Of a stretch of DNA of 49,294 nt, positions 16,761 to 26,037 are shown piece after piece (the stretch's first letter is position 1; each line of letters opens with the position of its first letter). Below the pieces are notes generated by a model. That model ran no database searches, was not told the DNA's origin, and was given only the letters and a program-made list of their open reading frames with translations. The translations under genes and the position numbers were made by a program. Origin of the DNA: Nocardioides sp. (lineage in GTDB: Bacteria; Actinomycetota; Actinomycetes; Propionibacteriales; Nocardioidaceae); assembly GCF_024509035.1 (NCBI RefSeq), contig NZ_JANINT010000066.1, forward strand, positions 1 through 49,294, read 5' to 3'.

Positions 16761-18922
16761 TAGTTCTCGTCCCGCGCGTCGTCGATGGCGTCGATGAGAC
16801 GCTCGAGGTTCTCCCACTCCTCGCGCTGCTCCGGGCTCTTGTTGGCGTTCTCCTGCATCCGGTCGATGAAGTGGGTGATGACCTCGTCGGCGTTCGTGAC
16901 GGTGCCGGTGTGGTTGGCCTGGTAGTCGTCGAAGCCGCTCGGCGTGCCGTAGTACTTCACGTACAGCGCGAAGGCCATCACCTGCTGCGGTCCGTTCTTC
17001 GCGGTCGCGTCGTCCCAGTCCTTGTCGAGCTTCTCGAGCCGTTCCTGCTCGCCGATCAGCGCCTTCACGAGGTCGACCATGGGACCCGTGAGGGGGTTCT
17101 TGGTCGCCGAGACCCCCGCGCTGAGGAGGCTGCTGAGGATGGAGTTGATGGCCACGCTCGGCTTGAAGCCGTCGCCGATGATGTCGGCGTCGCGGAGCAG
17201 GTGACCGAGGTTGTCCGCGGCTGCCTCCGGATCGTCGTTGTGGTTGAGGCGGTAGTCGACGACGGCATCCATGATGTCTTGGATCTTGGCGCCGGAGTCC
17301 TCGATCATGTCCTTGACGTCGCTGGCCTTCAGGCGGCCGGCGTTGGCGTCGTCGAGGAGCTGGGCCATGAGCTCGCCGTCGGTGACGATGTCCTCCAAGT
17401 GGCCACCCTTGAGCATGTCTGCGTAGTCGTAGCCGTTGGTGTCGCGGGCCTTCAGCAGGGCGACCAGCGGCCCGAGCGCGTAGTCGTCGCCGCGGTCGCG
17501 CGCGTCGTGGAAGTGCTCCACCATGGTGTCCACGGCGTCGAGCCAGACCTTCGCGATCTTGGCGTAGTCCTCGCGCGACTCGGCCGGGAAGCCGTCGGGC
17601 CCGAGGACGTTGGTGAGCCGCCACGCGAGGTCGTCGACGAGCTCGGGGTCGCAGTGCTCGAGCACGTCGGCCAGCGACTCGCCGTCGGCGTTGGCGAGCA
17701 GCCGCTCGAGCACCTTGCCGTCGTAGGCCTCTCCGAGCGCCCGCGGGAACAGGCCGGGGTAGGAGGACTGGGCGCCGTCGAGGTCGGTGTAGTTCTCGAT
17801 CTGGTCGCGGTAGGCGAGGGCCACCGAGCTCATCCGCTTGTCGGCGTTGTCGGAGGCGGTGATCAGTCCCCAGATCTTCTGCCCGGCGACGCCGTCCTTG
17901 ATGAACGCCTGGGCGATGGCGGCGAACTCCGGGTCGTCGTGGGCGCTGATGCCCTGGGCCACCGCGTCGCTGAACCCGGAGAGCGAGCCGGAGATGTCCT
18001 CGTAGCGGTACTCCGAGAGCTCCAGGTCGCGGTCGATCGCCTTGTAGATGTCCTCGATGCCCTCGGCCTTGAGCTGGTCGACCAGCTCCTTGGTCCACAG
18101 CGGGTCTCCGGCGTGCGCGGCGATCTCGTCGAGCGCGTCCTGGATCTCCTCGGGGTCGGACTCATAGGTGTCGTTGTCGAGAGCGTCCTGCAGCCGGTCG
18201 ATGGCGTCCGCGACCTCGGGGGCGATGCGCAGGCGCTCCACCTCGTCGAGGTTCTGCTTGGCGAGGGTCAGCTGGCTGGTGATGCTGCTGACGTCGACCC
18301 TCGGCGACTGGCCGGCGTTCCACTTCGCGACCTCGTCGTCGGAGACGTTCACCGGGCCGGCGTCGTGCAGCGTGGACCCCAGCGCGCGGGTCTGCTGGGC
18401 CAGCCACTGCTTGAGGTATCCGAAGGTGGTCTCCAGGCCGTGCTGGGTGCTCTGCTTGGTCGAGGCCGCGGCGCTGATCGCGCCCGAGTGGATGTCGTCG
18501 ATCTCCTGGGTGATCGCCCGGTTGGGCGGACGGTCGGAGTTGGCGAGGTCCTGACGCGCCTGGGTGCGGGCCGTGTCGGCCGCCCCGACCGCGTCCTGGT
18601 AGGCCTGTTCGGCCGCGTCCCACTTCTGGTTGAGGCCGGGCAGCTGCTCCAGCGCCTCCTCGTAGTCCTTGGCCAGGGAGCGCAGCGCGGCCGGGACGCC
18701 GTCGAGCTTGCCCTTGAACGTGCCGAGCACCGTGGCCAGATGGGTCATCTCGCCCTTGAGCGACGTCGCAGCGCTGCCCGTCCAGGCGTTGCCGATGTCT
18801 CCGGGCGCCGCACCGACCTGGGTGCGCTGCGTCCCCATCTGCTCGTGCAGCTCGGCGACCTGCGTCGCGGCCGCCCGCAGCTCCGCCGGATGGATGTCGA
18901 GAGTGAAGTGCTTGTCGCTCAC
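16760..18922 (-). CDS. Large helical protein with N-terminal WXG100 domain (putative T7SS substrate)
   Basis: N-terminus ...APGDIGNAWTGSAATSLKGEMTHLATVLGTF (WxG motif); long all-helical remainder; GTG start at 18922. Confidence 0.8.
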   Translation of the reverse strand: MSDKHFTLDIHPAELRAAATQVAELHEQMGTQRTQVGAAPGDIGNAWTGSAATSLKGEMTHLATVLGTFKGKLDGVPAALRSLAKDYEEALEQLPGLNQKWDAAEQAYQDAVGAADTARTQARQDLANSDRPPNRAITQEIDDIHSGAISAAASTKQSTQHGLETTFGYLKQWLAQQTRALGSTLHDAGPVNVSDDEVAKWNAGQSPRVDVSSITSQLTLAKQNLDEVERLRIAPEVADAIDRLQDALDNDTYESDPEEIQDALDEIAAHAGDPLWTKELVDQLKAEGIEDIYKAIDRDLELSEYRYEDISGSLSGFSDAVAQGISAHDDPEFAAIAQAFIKDGVAGQKIWGLITASDNADKRMSSVALAYRDQIENYTDLDGAQSSYPGLFPRALGEAYDGKVLERLLANADGESLADVLEHCDPELVDDLAWRLTNVLGPDGFPAESREDYAKIAKVWLDAVDTMVEHFHDARDRGDDYALGPLVALLKARDTNGYDYADMLKGGHLEDIVTDGELMAQLLDDANAGRLKASDVKDMIEDSGAKIQDIMDAVVDYRLNHNDDPEAAADNLGHLLRDADIIGDGFKPSVAINSILSSLLSAGVSATKNPLTGPMVDLVKALIGEQERLEKLDKDWDDATAKNGPQQVMAFALYVKYYGTPSGFDDYQANHTGTVTNADEVITHFIDRMQENANKSPEQREEWENLERLIDAIDDARDEN

Positions 18923-18930
18923 GTCGTTCC

Positions 18931-19266
18931 TCAGATGGGGCCGGGGCGGCCAGGTGGACGGGGGCCGATGTCGGGCACGGGGGAGAGCTCGTTGTCGAGC
19001 CGGGTGATCTCGATCGTGAAGGTGTTGATGTTGCCGGCGATCACGCCGGCGGAGGTGCCGGCGACGCGCAGCGACTCGCGCCACGAGATCTGGTAGGCGT
19101 CGGCGCCGGGGGAGACCGAGCCGGAGAACTCCCCACAGGCGGACTCGATCTTGCTCGCCTGGCTCAACACGGTCGAGGAGGCGGTCGTCAGCGCGTCCCG
19201 CACGCTGTTGAACCGGTCGATGAACGGCAGCGCAGCCGCCGGCTCCATCTTCACCTCGTCGGCCAT
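18931..19266 (-). CDS. Small WXG/ESAT-6-like protein
   Basis: 112-codon frame, SD gaaggag before ATG 19266; two-helix-type sequence with central Trp (YQISWRESLRVAG); directly upstream of the WXG100-headed gene. Confidence 0.6.
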   Translation of the reverse strand: MADEVKMEPAAALPFIDRFNSVRDALTTASSTVLSQASKIESACGEFSGSVSPGADAYQISWRESLRVAGTSAGVIAGNINTFTIEITRLDNELSPVPDIGPRPPGRPGPI

Positions 19267-19291
19267 CGGGTCTCCTTCAGGCAGGGTCGAC

Positions 19292-19377
19292 GCCGTCGTA
19301 GCGACGGCTCCCCGGCTGCATACCCCGACGACAGCCGCCCCAAACCGGCGTACGCCGCCGTCGCGGTCACGGCGGCG
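19292..19377. promoter_or_regulatory. Two perfect inverted repeats in the divergent wxg-like/M20 intergenic region
   Basis: GCCGTCG-TAG-CGACGGC (19292-19308) and CGCCGCCGT-CGCGGTC-ACGGCGGCG (19353-19377). Confidence 0.45.
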
Positions 19378-19414
19378 GAGCACGGTGAACCCGCGGTGAA
19401 CTAACCTCGACTCG

Positions 19415-20620
19415 ATGTCCGAGCCAGCACCCCACCTCTCCGCCGTCGACCAGCTCATCGAGTCCGCAGTCGACGACGTCGGCGACGAGCTCATCGCCCT
19501 GCGGCGCGACCTGCACGCGCACCCGGAGCTGTCCTGGCGCGAGCTGCGCACCACCGCCCTGGTCGCGGCGCGGCTGAGGAAGGACGGCTGGAGGGTGACG
19601 GAGCTGGAGCGCAGCGGCCTGGTCGCCGACATCGGCGAGGACGGTCCGATCGTGGCCCTGCGCGCCGACCTCGACGCGCTGCCGGTGCCCGACCTGACGG
19701 GTGACCCGTGGGCCAGCACCGTCGAGGGCGTGACCCACGCGTGCGGCCACGACGTGCACACCTCCGCCCTGGTCGGCGCGGCGACCGCGATCAGCCGGTT
19801 GCACGAGCAGGGTCGGCTCCCGGGCCGGGTGCGGCTGCTGTTCCAGCCCGCCGAGGAGGTGATGCCCGGGGGAGCGCTCACGTTGATCGAGCTGGGCGCC
19901 CTCGACGGCGTCGACCAGCTCTTCGGCCTGCACTGCGACCCCACCCTCGACGTCGGTCAGGTGGGCCTGCGCGAGGGCCCGATCACCGGCGCCGCCGACC
20001 ACCTCACGGTGACCCTCACCGGATCGGGTGGCCACACCTCCCGTCCGCACCTGACCGAGGACCTGACCTACGCCCTCGGCAAGGTCGTGACCGAGCTGCC
20101 GGCCATCCTGTCGCGACGGCTCGACCCGCGCTCGGGCGTGAGCGTCGTGTGGGGCATCGTGCGGGCGGGGTCGGCCCACAACGTCATCCCGTCGACCGGT
20201 CGGGTCGGCGGCACGGTCCGGATGCTCGACGCCATCGCGTGGTCCGAGGCCGAGAAGCTGGTGCCCCTCCTGGTCGAGCAGATCGTCGCGCCGTACGGCG
20301 TCCACGCGCAGGTCGACTACCAGCGCGGCGTGCCGCCGGTGGTCAACGACCTCGACTCCATCGTGCTGCTCGGTCGGGCGGTCGAGCGGGTGCTCGGCCC
20401 CGCCGGGCACGTGCCCACCCAGCAGAGCCTGGGCGGCGAGGACTTCGGCTGGTACCTCGACCGGGTGCGCGGCGCGATGGGCCGGCTCGGCACCCGGACG
20501 CCGGGCGGGCCGACCTACGACCTCCACCAGGGCAACCTGCGCGTCGACGACCGCGCGGTCGGCATCGGAGCCAAGGTGCTGGCGAGCGCGGCGACCGCCG
20601 CGCTCGCCAGCACCGACTGA
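19415..20620 (+). CDS. M20-family amidohydrolase (AmiA/AmiB-like)
   Basis: RRDLHAHPELSWRE, ALRADLDALPV, HACGHDVH, FQPAEE, GGHTSRPH, GGEDFGWYL motifs. Confidence 0.9.
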   Translation: MSEPAPHLSAVDQLIESAVDDVGDELIALRRDLHAHPELSWRELRTTALVAARLRKDGWRVTELERSGLVADIGEDGPIVALRADLDALPVPDLTGDPWASTVEGVTHACGHDVHTSALVGAATAISRLHEQGRLPGRVRLLFQPAEEVMPGGALTLIELGALDGVDQLFGLHCDPTLDVGQVGLREGPITGAADHLTVTLTGSGGHTSRPHLTEDLTYALGKVVTELPAILSRRLDPRSGVSVVWGIVRAGSAHNVIPSTGRVGGTVRMLDAIAWSEAEKLVPLLVEQIVAPYGVHAQVDYQRGVPPVVNDLDSIVLLGRAVERVLGPAGHVPTQQSLGGEDFGWYLDRVRGAMGRLGTRTPGGPTYDLHQGNLRVDDRAVGIGAKVLASAATAALASTD

Positions 20621-20641
20621 GCCTGGATCCCGAGTCGGGCC

Positions 20642-21925
20642 TCAGCCCTTGATGTAGGGCACGCCGTCCGCCGCGGGTGCCCGCGACCTCCCGACCAGGC
20701 CGGCGACGGCGAAGATCGTGACGACGTAGGGCAGCATCAGCATGAACTGGCTCGGCACCGGCGACCCGATCACCGAGAGCACACCCTGCAGGTTGGACGC
20801 GAACCCGAACAGCAGGGCGGCCAGGGTCGCGCGGATCGGGTCCCACTTGCCGAAGATGACCGCCGCCAGCGCGATGTAGCCCGCGCCGCCGGTCATCTCC
20901 CGGTTGAACTGCGGCACCGACACCAAGGTGTAGAACGCCCCACCCATGCCGGCGATCGCGCCGGCGAGGATGATCGTGCGGTAGCGCGTGCGGTTGACCT
21001 TGATGCCGACGGTGTCGGCCGCGGTCGGGTGCTCGCCGACGGCGCGGACCCGCAGGCCCCACCGGGTGCGGTAGAGCGCCCAGGTCACCAGCGCCACGAC
21101 GACGTACAGGATGTAGACGACGACGGTCTGGCGGAACAGGATCGGGCCGATCAGCGGGATGCCACCGAGCACCGGGATGTCGATCTTGTCGAACCGCGGC
21201 GGGTTGTTGAGCGACTCGGCGTTCGGGGCGAGCACCTGGCTGAACATGAAGCTCGTCAGGCCGATGATCAGCACGTTGAGCACCACGCCGACGATGACCT
21301 GGTCGACGAAGTAGCTGATCGCGAACAGGCCGAGCAGGAGCGCGACCAGCATGCCGGCGGCCATGGCGGCCAGCAGGCCGAACCAGGTGGTGCCGGTCAT
21401 GGAACCGACCAGCGCCGCGGCGAACGCGCCGGCGAGCAGCTGCCCGTCGATCGCGATGTTGACGACGCCGGCCCGTTCGCCGAGCACGCCGCCGAGCGCA
21501 CCGAAGACCAGCGGCACGGCGAGCGCCAGCGACCCGGCGAGGAGGCCGATCATGGGCAGCGTGGCACCGGCTGCGGCCCAGGTCAGGAACCCGAGCATCC
21601 ACGAGATCGCGAAGATGACCACCAGCCACATCGGGGTGCGGCGCTCCTTGAGCAGCAGGGCTGCCGAGGCGGCGGTGCACAGGGCACACACGACCGTCAG
21701 CAGCCACGCGGTCGCGGCCGCCGGGACGGTCACCTCGGGCAGCTCGGCCCAGTCGTCGGCCGTCGCGAGCCGGAACGTGGTGTCACCCGACGTGTCCGTG
21801 AACAGCAGGATCAGGGCGAGGCCGAGGGTGGCCAGCCCGAAGATGACGGCCGGCTTGCGGTCGACGATCGTCGTGACTCCGGCGATCGGGGTCTGGTCGG
21901 TCGGCATGGTCACGTCGGTGCTCAC
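20642..21925 (-). CDS. Nucleoside-type ABC transporter permease (NupQ-like)
   Basis: GALGGVLGERAGVVNIAIDGQLLAGAF...YFVDQVIVGVVLNVLIIGLTSFM pattern of BMP-dependent permeases; overlapping gene order. Confidence 0.88.
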   Translation of the reverse strand: MSTDVTMPTDQTPIAGVTTIVDRKPAVIFGLATLGLALILLFTDTSGDTTFRLATADDWAELPEVTVPAAATAWLLTVVCALCTAASAALLLKERRTPMWLVVIFAISWMLGFLTWAAAGATLPMIGLLAGSLALAVPLVFGALGGVLGERAGVVNIAIDGQLLAGAFAAALVGSMTGTTWFGLLAAMAAGMLVALLLGLFAISYFVDQVIVGVVLNVLIIGLTSFMFSQVLAPNAESLNNPPRFDKIDIPVLGGIPLIGPILFRQTVVVYILYVVVALVTWALYRTRWGLRVRAVGEHPTAADTVGIKVNRTRYRTIILAGAIAGMGGAFYTLVSVPQFNREMTGGAGYIALAAVIFGKWDPIRATLAALLFGFASNLQGVLSVIGSPVPSQFMLMLPYVVTIFAVAGLVGRSRAPAADGVPYIKG

Positions 21926-23160
21926 TTCGCCTCCTTGGCGGGCAGCCGGAAGATCGCCTGGATCAGCGGCGGAGCCGCGATGAACAACACGATCAACGAC
22001 TGCACGACCAGCACGATGTCGACCGGGATGTTCTGGGAGGCCTGCATGGCGAAGCCACCGGCCTTGAAGGCGCCGAAGAGCAGCCCGGCGCCGAGGATGC
22101 CCAGCGGACGGGACCGGCCCAGCAACGCGACCGTGATCGCGTCGAAGCCGATGCCGGCGTCGAGGTCGACACCGATGCCGCTGGTGACCGTGCCGAGCAC
22201 CTGGTTGGCCCCGGCGAGGCCGACCAGCGCTCCCGCGATCAGCATCACCGTGGTGTAGGTGCGCCCCACGTTGATGCCGGCGGCCCGCGCGGCGTTCGGG
22301 TTGAGGCCGACCGCCCGGATCCGGAAGCCGAGGGCCGAGCGGTTCAGGATCCACCAGACGACCGCCACCGCGACGAGCGCGAGGAGGAAGCCCAGGTGGA
22401 GGTTGAACCGGTCACCGAGGAGCTTCGGCATGGTCGCCGACTCCTTCATCGGCAGCGACTTCGGGTTCAACGAGCCCGGAGCCTGCAGGAGGCTCTGCTC
22501 GGACAGCGCGTAGAACAGCAGGTAGAACGCGACGTAGTTGAGCATGATCGTCAAGATCACCTCGTGCGCGCCGGTGCGGGCCTTGAGGAATCCCGCCAGG
22601 CCGCCCCACACCGCGCCGGCCGCCATGCCGACCAGGATCGCCAGCGTGAGGTGGAGGGGCGCAGGCAGGTCGAACTGGTAGCCCACCCAGCCGGCCCCGG
22701 CTCCCGCCATCAGCATCTGGCCGCGGCCGCCGATGTTGAACATCGCGGCGCGGAACGCCAGACCGACGCCGAGGCCGGCCGCGATCAGCGGAGCCGCGAA
22801 CTTGCAGGTCTCGGTGAGGGGCCGGATGTTCGTCTGGAAGTCGGTGCCGTTGGTGTTCCAGATCGAGCCGCGGAACAGCGCGGTGTAGGCGCCCCAGATC
22901 GCGTCCCACGCAGCGCTGAAGAAGTCACCGGGTGCGGCGAAGAAGTACTTCGACGCGTCGCGGACGGACTCGTCGGTGGCGGCGATCAGCAAGGAGCCGA
23001 AGACGACCGCGAGGAACACCGAGAGCACTGCCGTCGTCGTGCGCCCGGAGGCGATCTCGCGGAGCACGTCGTTCCAGCGGTGGTCGTCCTCGGACCTCTC
23101 CGGGGCCGCGACCGGCTCCTCGGTCTGGGTCGTGCCCTTGTCGGTCTCGTCGGTGCTCAT
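21922..23160 (-). CDS. Nucleoside-type ABC transporter permease (NupP-like)
   Basis: GLGVGLAFRAAMFNIGGRGQMLMAGAGAGWVGY...GFLKARTGAHEVILTIMLNYVAFYL. Confidence 0.88.
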   Translation of the reverse strand: MSTDETDKGTTQTEEPVAAPERSEDDHRWNDVLREIASGRTTTAVLSVFLAVVFGSLLIAATDESVRDASKYFFAAPGDFFSAAWDAIWGAYTALFRGSIWNTNGTDFQTNIRPLTETCKFAAPLIAAGLGVGLAFRAAMFNIGGRGQMLMAGAGAGWVGYQFDLPAPLHLTLAILVGMAAGAVWGGLAGFLKARTGAHEVILTIMLNYVAFYLLFYALSEQSLLQAPGSLNPKSLPMKESATMPKLLGDRFNLHLGFLLALVAVAVVWWILNRSALGFRIRAVGLNPNAARAAGINVGRTYTTVMLIAGALVGLAGANQVLGTVTSGIGVDLDAGIGFDAITVALLGRSRPLGILGAGLLFGAFKAGGFAMQASQNIPVDIVLVVQSLIVLFIAAPPLIQAIFRLPAKEAK

Positions 23161-24671
23161 GCAACGGCCCCTTCCGGACGCTCGCCGGTCATCATCAGGC
23201 CGAGCACCTCACGGGGAGTGTCGCTGGGGACGACGCCCACGACGCGGCCGCGGTAGAGGACCATGATCCGGTCCGCGAGCGCGACGACCTCGTCGAGCTC
23301 CGAGGAGACGACGAGCACGGGGACGCCGGCATCCCGGCCGGCCACGATCTGCTTGTGGATGAACTCGATCGACCCGACGTCGACGCCGCGGGTCGGTTGT
23401 GCGGCGACCAGCAGGCGCAGGTCGCGGGAGAGCTCGCGGGCGACCACGAGCTTCTGCTGGTTGCCGCCGGACAGCTGGCTGGCGAGCGTGCTGATGCCCG
23501 GGGCACGCACGTCGTACTCCTTGAGCTTGTCGTTGGCGAACTCGTGGAGCTGGTCGAGCCGCAACGACCCGTGGCTGACGAAGGGCTCGCTGTGGCTGCG
23601 GTTGAGCATCAGGTTCTCGGCGATCGTGAAGCCGCCGACCAGGCCGTCGGTCGTGCGGTCCTCGGGGATGAACCCGACGCCGGCCTCGAGGATCTGCCGC
23701 ACGTTGCGGCCCACGAGCTCGGCACCGTCGAGCCGGATGGAGCCGCGGACGTGGTCCTGCAGGCCCAGCAGGGCCTCGGTCAGCTCGGTCTGGCCGTTGC
23801 CCTGGACACCGGCGACCGCAAGGATCTCGCCGCGCCTGATCGTGAAGCTCACGTCGTCGACGTGGATGCGCCCGAGGTCGTCGTGGACGGTGAGGCCCTC
23901 GACCACCAGAGCGTCCTCGCCGAGCTGGGGCTCGCCCTTCTGGACGGTCAGCTCCACCGGGCGGCCGACCATCATGGCGGCGAGCTCGGCGTTGGTGGCG
24001 TTGGGATCGGCTTCGCCCACCACCTTGCCCAGCCGGATCACCGTGATCTTGTCGGCGACCTCGCGCACCTCGCGCAGCTTGTGGGTGATGAAGACGATCG
24101 CCTTCCCGGCAGCCTTGAGCTGGCGCATGATCTCCATCAGCTCGTCGGTCTCCTGCGGGGTCAGCACCGCGGTCGGCTCATCGAAGATGAGCACCTCGGC
24201 GTCGCGGGAGAGCGCCTTGATGATCTCGACGCGCTGCTGGACCCCGACCGGGATGTCCTCGACGACAGCGTCGGGGTTGACGTCGAAGCCGAAGCGCTCG
24301 GAGATCTCCCGGACCCGCTCCTTGGCGGCCTGGGTGTCGAGGGAGCCGGCGAAGCCGGTGCTCTCGTTGCCGAGCATGACGTTCTCGGCGACGGTGAAGA
24401 CCGGGATCAGCATGAAGTGCTGGTGCACCATGCCGATGCCCGCGGCCATCGCGTCGCCGGGGCCGGTGAAGTGCTGGACGACGCCGTCGAGCTCGATCTC
24501 GCCCTCGTCGGCCTGGTAGAGGCCGTAGAGCACGTTCATCAGGGTCGACTTGCCGGCGCCGTTCTCGCCGAGGAGGCAGTGGATCTCGCCTGACTCGACG
24601 GTGAGGGAGATGCGGTCGTTGGCGACCAGGCTCCCGAAGCGTTTGGTGATGCCACGGAGGACAAGCTGCAT
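23157..24671 (-). CDS. Nucleoside-type ABC transporter ATP-binding protein (tandem ATPase domains)
   Basis: GENGAGKSTLMNVLYGLYQAD, VLIFDEPTAVLTPQE, SGGNQQKLVVARELSRDLRLLVAAQPTRGVDVGS. Confidence 0.92.
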   Translation of the reverse strand: MQLVLRGITKRFGSLVANDRISLTVESGEIHCLLGENGAGKSTLMNVLYGLYQADEGEIELDGVVQHFTGPGDAMAAGIGMVHQHFMLIPVFTVAENVMLGNESTGFAGSLDTQAAKERVREISERFGFDVNPDAVVEDIPVGVQQRVEIIKALSRDAEVLIFDEPTAVLTPQETDELMEIMRQLKAAGKAIVFITHKLREVREVADKITVIRLGKVVGEADPNATNAELAAMMVGRPVELTVQKGEPQLGEDALVVEGLTVHDDLGRIHVDDVSFTIRRGEILAVAGVQGNGQTELTEALLGLQDHVRGSIRLDGAELVGRNVRQILEAGVGFIPEDRTTDGLVGGFTIAENLMLNRSHSEPFVSHGSLRLDQLHEFANDKLKEYDVRAPGISTLASQLSGGNQQKLVVARELSRDLRLLVAAQPTRGVDVGSIEFIHKQIVAGRDAGVPVLVVSSELDEVVALADRIMVLYRGRVVGVVPSDTPREVLGLMMTGERPEGAVA

Positions 24672-24704
24672 GGTGGGGATCCTAGATATCGACGGGGGCC
24701 AGGG

Positions 24705-24748
24705 AGCACGCAGGGGAGGCCGGGACGAGCCCGACCTCCCCCTGTGCT
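24705..24748 (-). terminator. Long stem-loop between the BMP lipoprotein gene and the downstream ATPase gene
   Basis: AGCACGCAGGGGAGGCCGGG-acgag-CCCGACCTCCCCCTGTGCT, near-perfect arms. Confidence 0.6.
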
Positions 24749-24769
24749 TGGGCTGGCAACGACCAGGGA

Positions 24770-25894
24770 CTACTTCAGGTAGGAGTCGACCTTGATCGAA
24801 CCGTCGATGATGCCCGCCTTCACCGTGTCGAGCTCGCCGGGCAGGCTCTCGGACACCTTGCTCTCGAAGTTGTGGAACGGCGCGATGCCGACGCCACCGT
24901 TCTCGAGCGTGCCGATGTACGGCGAGAAGTCGAACCCGCTGGTGCCCTTGCTGGCCGCCATGATGGCCTCGTAGGTCGAGACCTTCATGTTCTTCAGGAT
25001 CGAGGTGAGCACCACGTCCTGGGTGTTCGGGTCGGTCTCGAAGAAGTCAGCGTCGACACCCACCAGCGCGACGTCCTTGCCCGTGGAGTCGATCGCCGTG
25101 AGCGCGCCCTGGTAGATCGGGCCGCCGACCGGCAGGATCACGTCGACGTCCTGGTCGAGCAGCTGGGTCGCGGTGTTGGTGGCCTTCTCGTTGGCCTCGA
25201 AGCCACCGGTGAACACACCCTTGTCGCCGCCCTCGAAGCCGACGACCTTGACGTCCTTGCCCTTCTCCTTGGAGTAGTACTCGGCGCCCTGCTTGAAGCC
25301 GTCCATGAAGATCGTGACGGTCGGGTACGGCTGGCCGCCGTAGGTGCCCACGACACCGGTCTTGGTGTAGTCGGCAGCGGCGTAGCCGGCGAGGAACGCG
25401 GCCTGCGCGGTGTCGTAGAGCAGCGGCTTGACGTTCTCGGCGTCCTTCTCACCGTTGAAGTCGTTGTCCGCCGCGTCGTCGATGAGGATGTAGATGATGT
25501 CGGGGTTCGCCTTGGCGGACTCGACGGTGGCCGCGGAGAGGGCGAAGCCGACGGTCACGATGGCGTTGCAGCCCTCGGCGACCAGGCTCTCCAGGTTCGG
25601 CGCGTAGTCGTTCTCGCTGTTGGACTCGACGGCCTTCAGTTCCACCCCGAGCTCGTCGGCGGCCTGCTTGGCGCCTTCGTAGCTGAGCTGGTTGAAGGAC
25701 TTGTCGTCGAAGCCGCCCGCGTCGGAGACGATGCAGGGCAGGAAGTCGATGGCCTCGGTCGTCTCCGAGGTCTCGGTGCCGGTGCTCGGCTCGTTCCCAG
25801 CCTTCTCCTCGGGCTCGGAGCCACAAGCCGTCAGGATCGAAGCCGCGAGGAGCGCGGCGACGCTGCCGCTGACAGCCTTCCTCAAGTTGTTCAC
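24770..25894 (-). CDS. BMP-family nucleoside-binding lipoprotein
   Basis: VAALLAASILTACGSEP lipobox; DAGGFDDKSFNQLSYEGAKQAADELG BMP motif. Confidence 0.92.
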   Translation of the reverse strand: MNNLRKAVSGSVAALLAASILTACGSEPEEKAGNEPSTGTETSETTEAIDFLPCIVSDAGGFDDKSFNQLSYEGAKQAADELGVELKAVESNSENDYAPNLESLVAEGCNAIVTVGFALSAATVESAKANPDIIYILIDDAADNDFNGEKDAENVKPLLYDTAQAAFLAGYAAADYTKTGVVGTYGGQPYPTVTIFMDGFKQGAEYYSKEKGKDVKVVGFEGGDKGVFTGGFEANEKATNTATQLLDQDVDVILPVGGPIYQGALTAIDSTGKDVALVGVDADFFETDPNTQDVVLTSILKNMKVSTYEAIMAASKGTSGFDFSPYIGTLENGGVGIAPFHNFESKVSESLPGELDTVKAGIIDGSIKVDSYLK

Positions 25895-26037
25895 TACTGC
25901 CTCCAGTCATGGCCTCGACGGTTGCGAGGCGACGCTCCGCACGGTACCGAAGACGACGGTCGATGTCGGCTGATCCACCCAACGGTTACCATGTTGTGCT
26001 GTTGGTCCCATCACTTCCGGCCGGAGGTCCTTCTCAC

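Noticed and set aside
20621-20641. Short CCCGA-G-TCGGG hairpin between convergent M20 and permease genes as a terminator
   Set aside because: Only 5-bp arms and no U-tract; too weak to call without 3'-end data.
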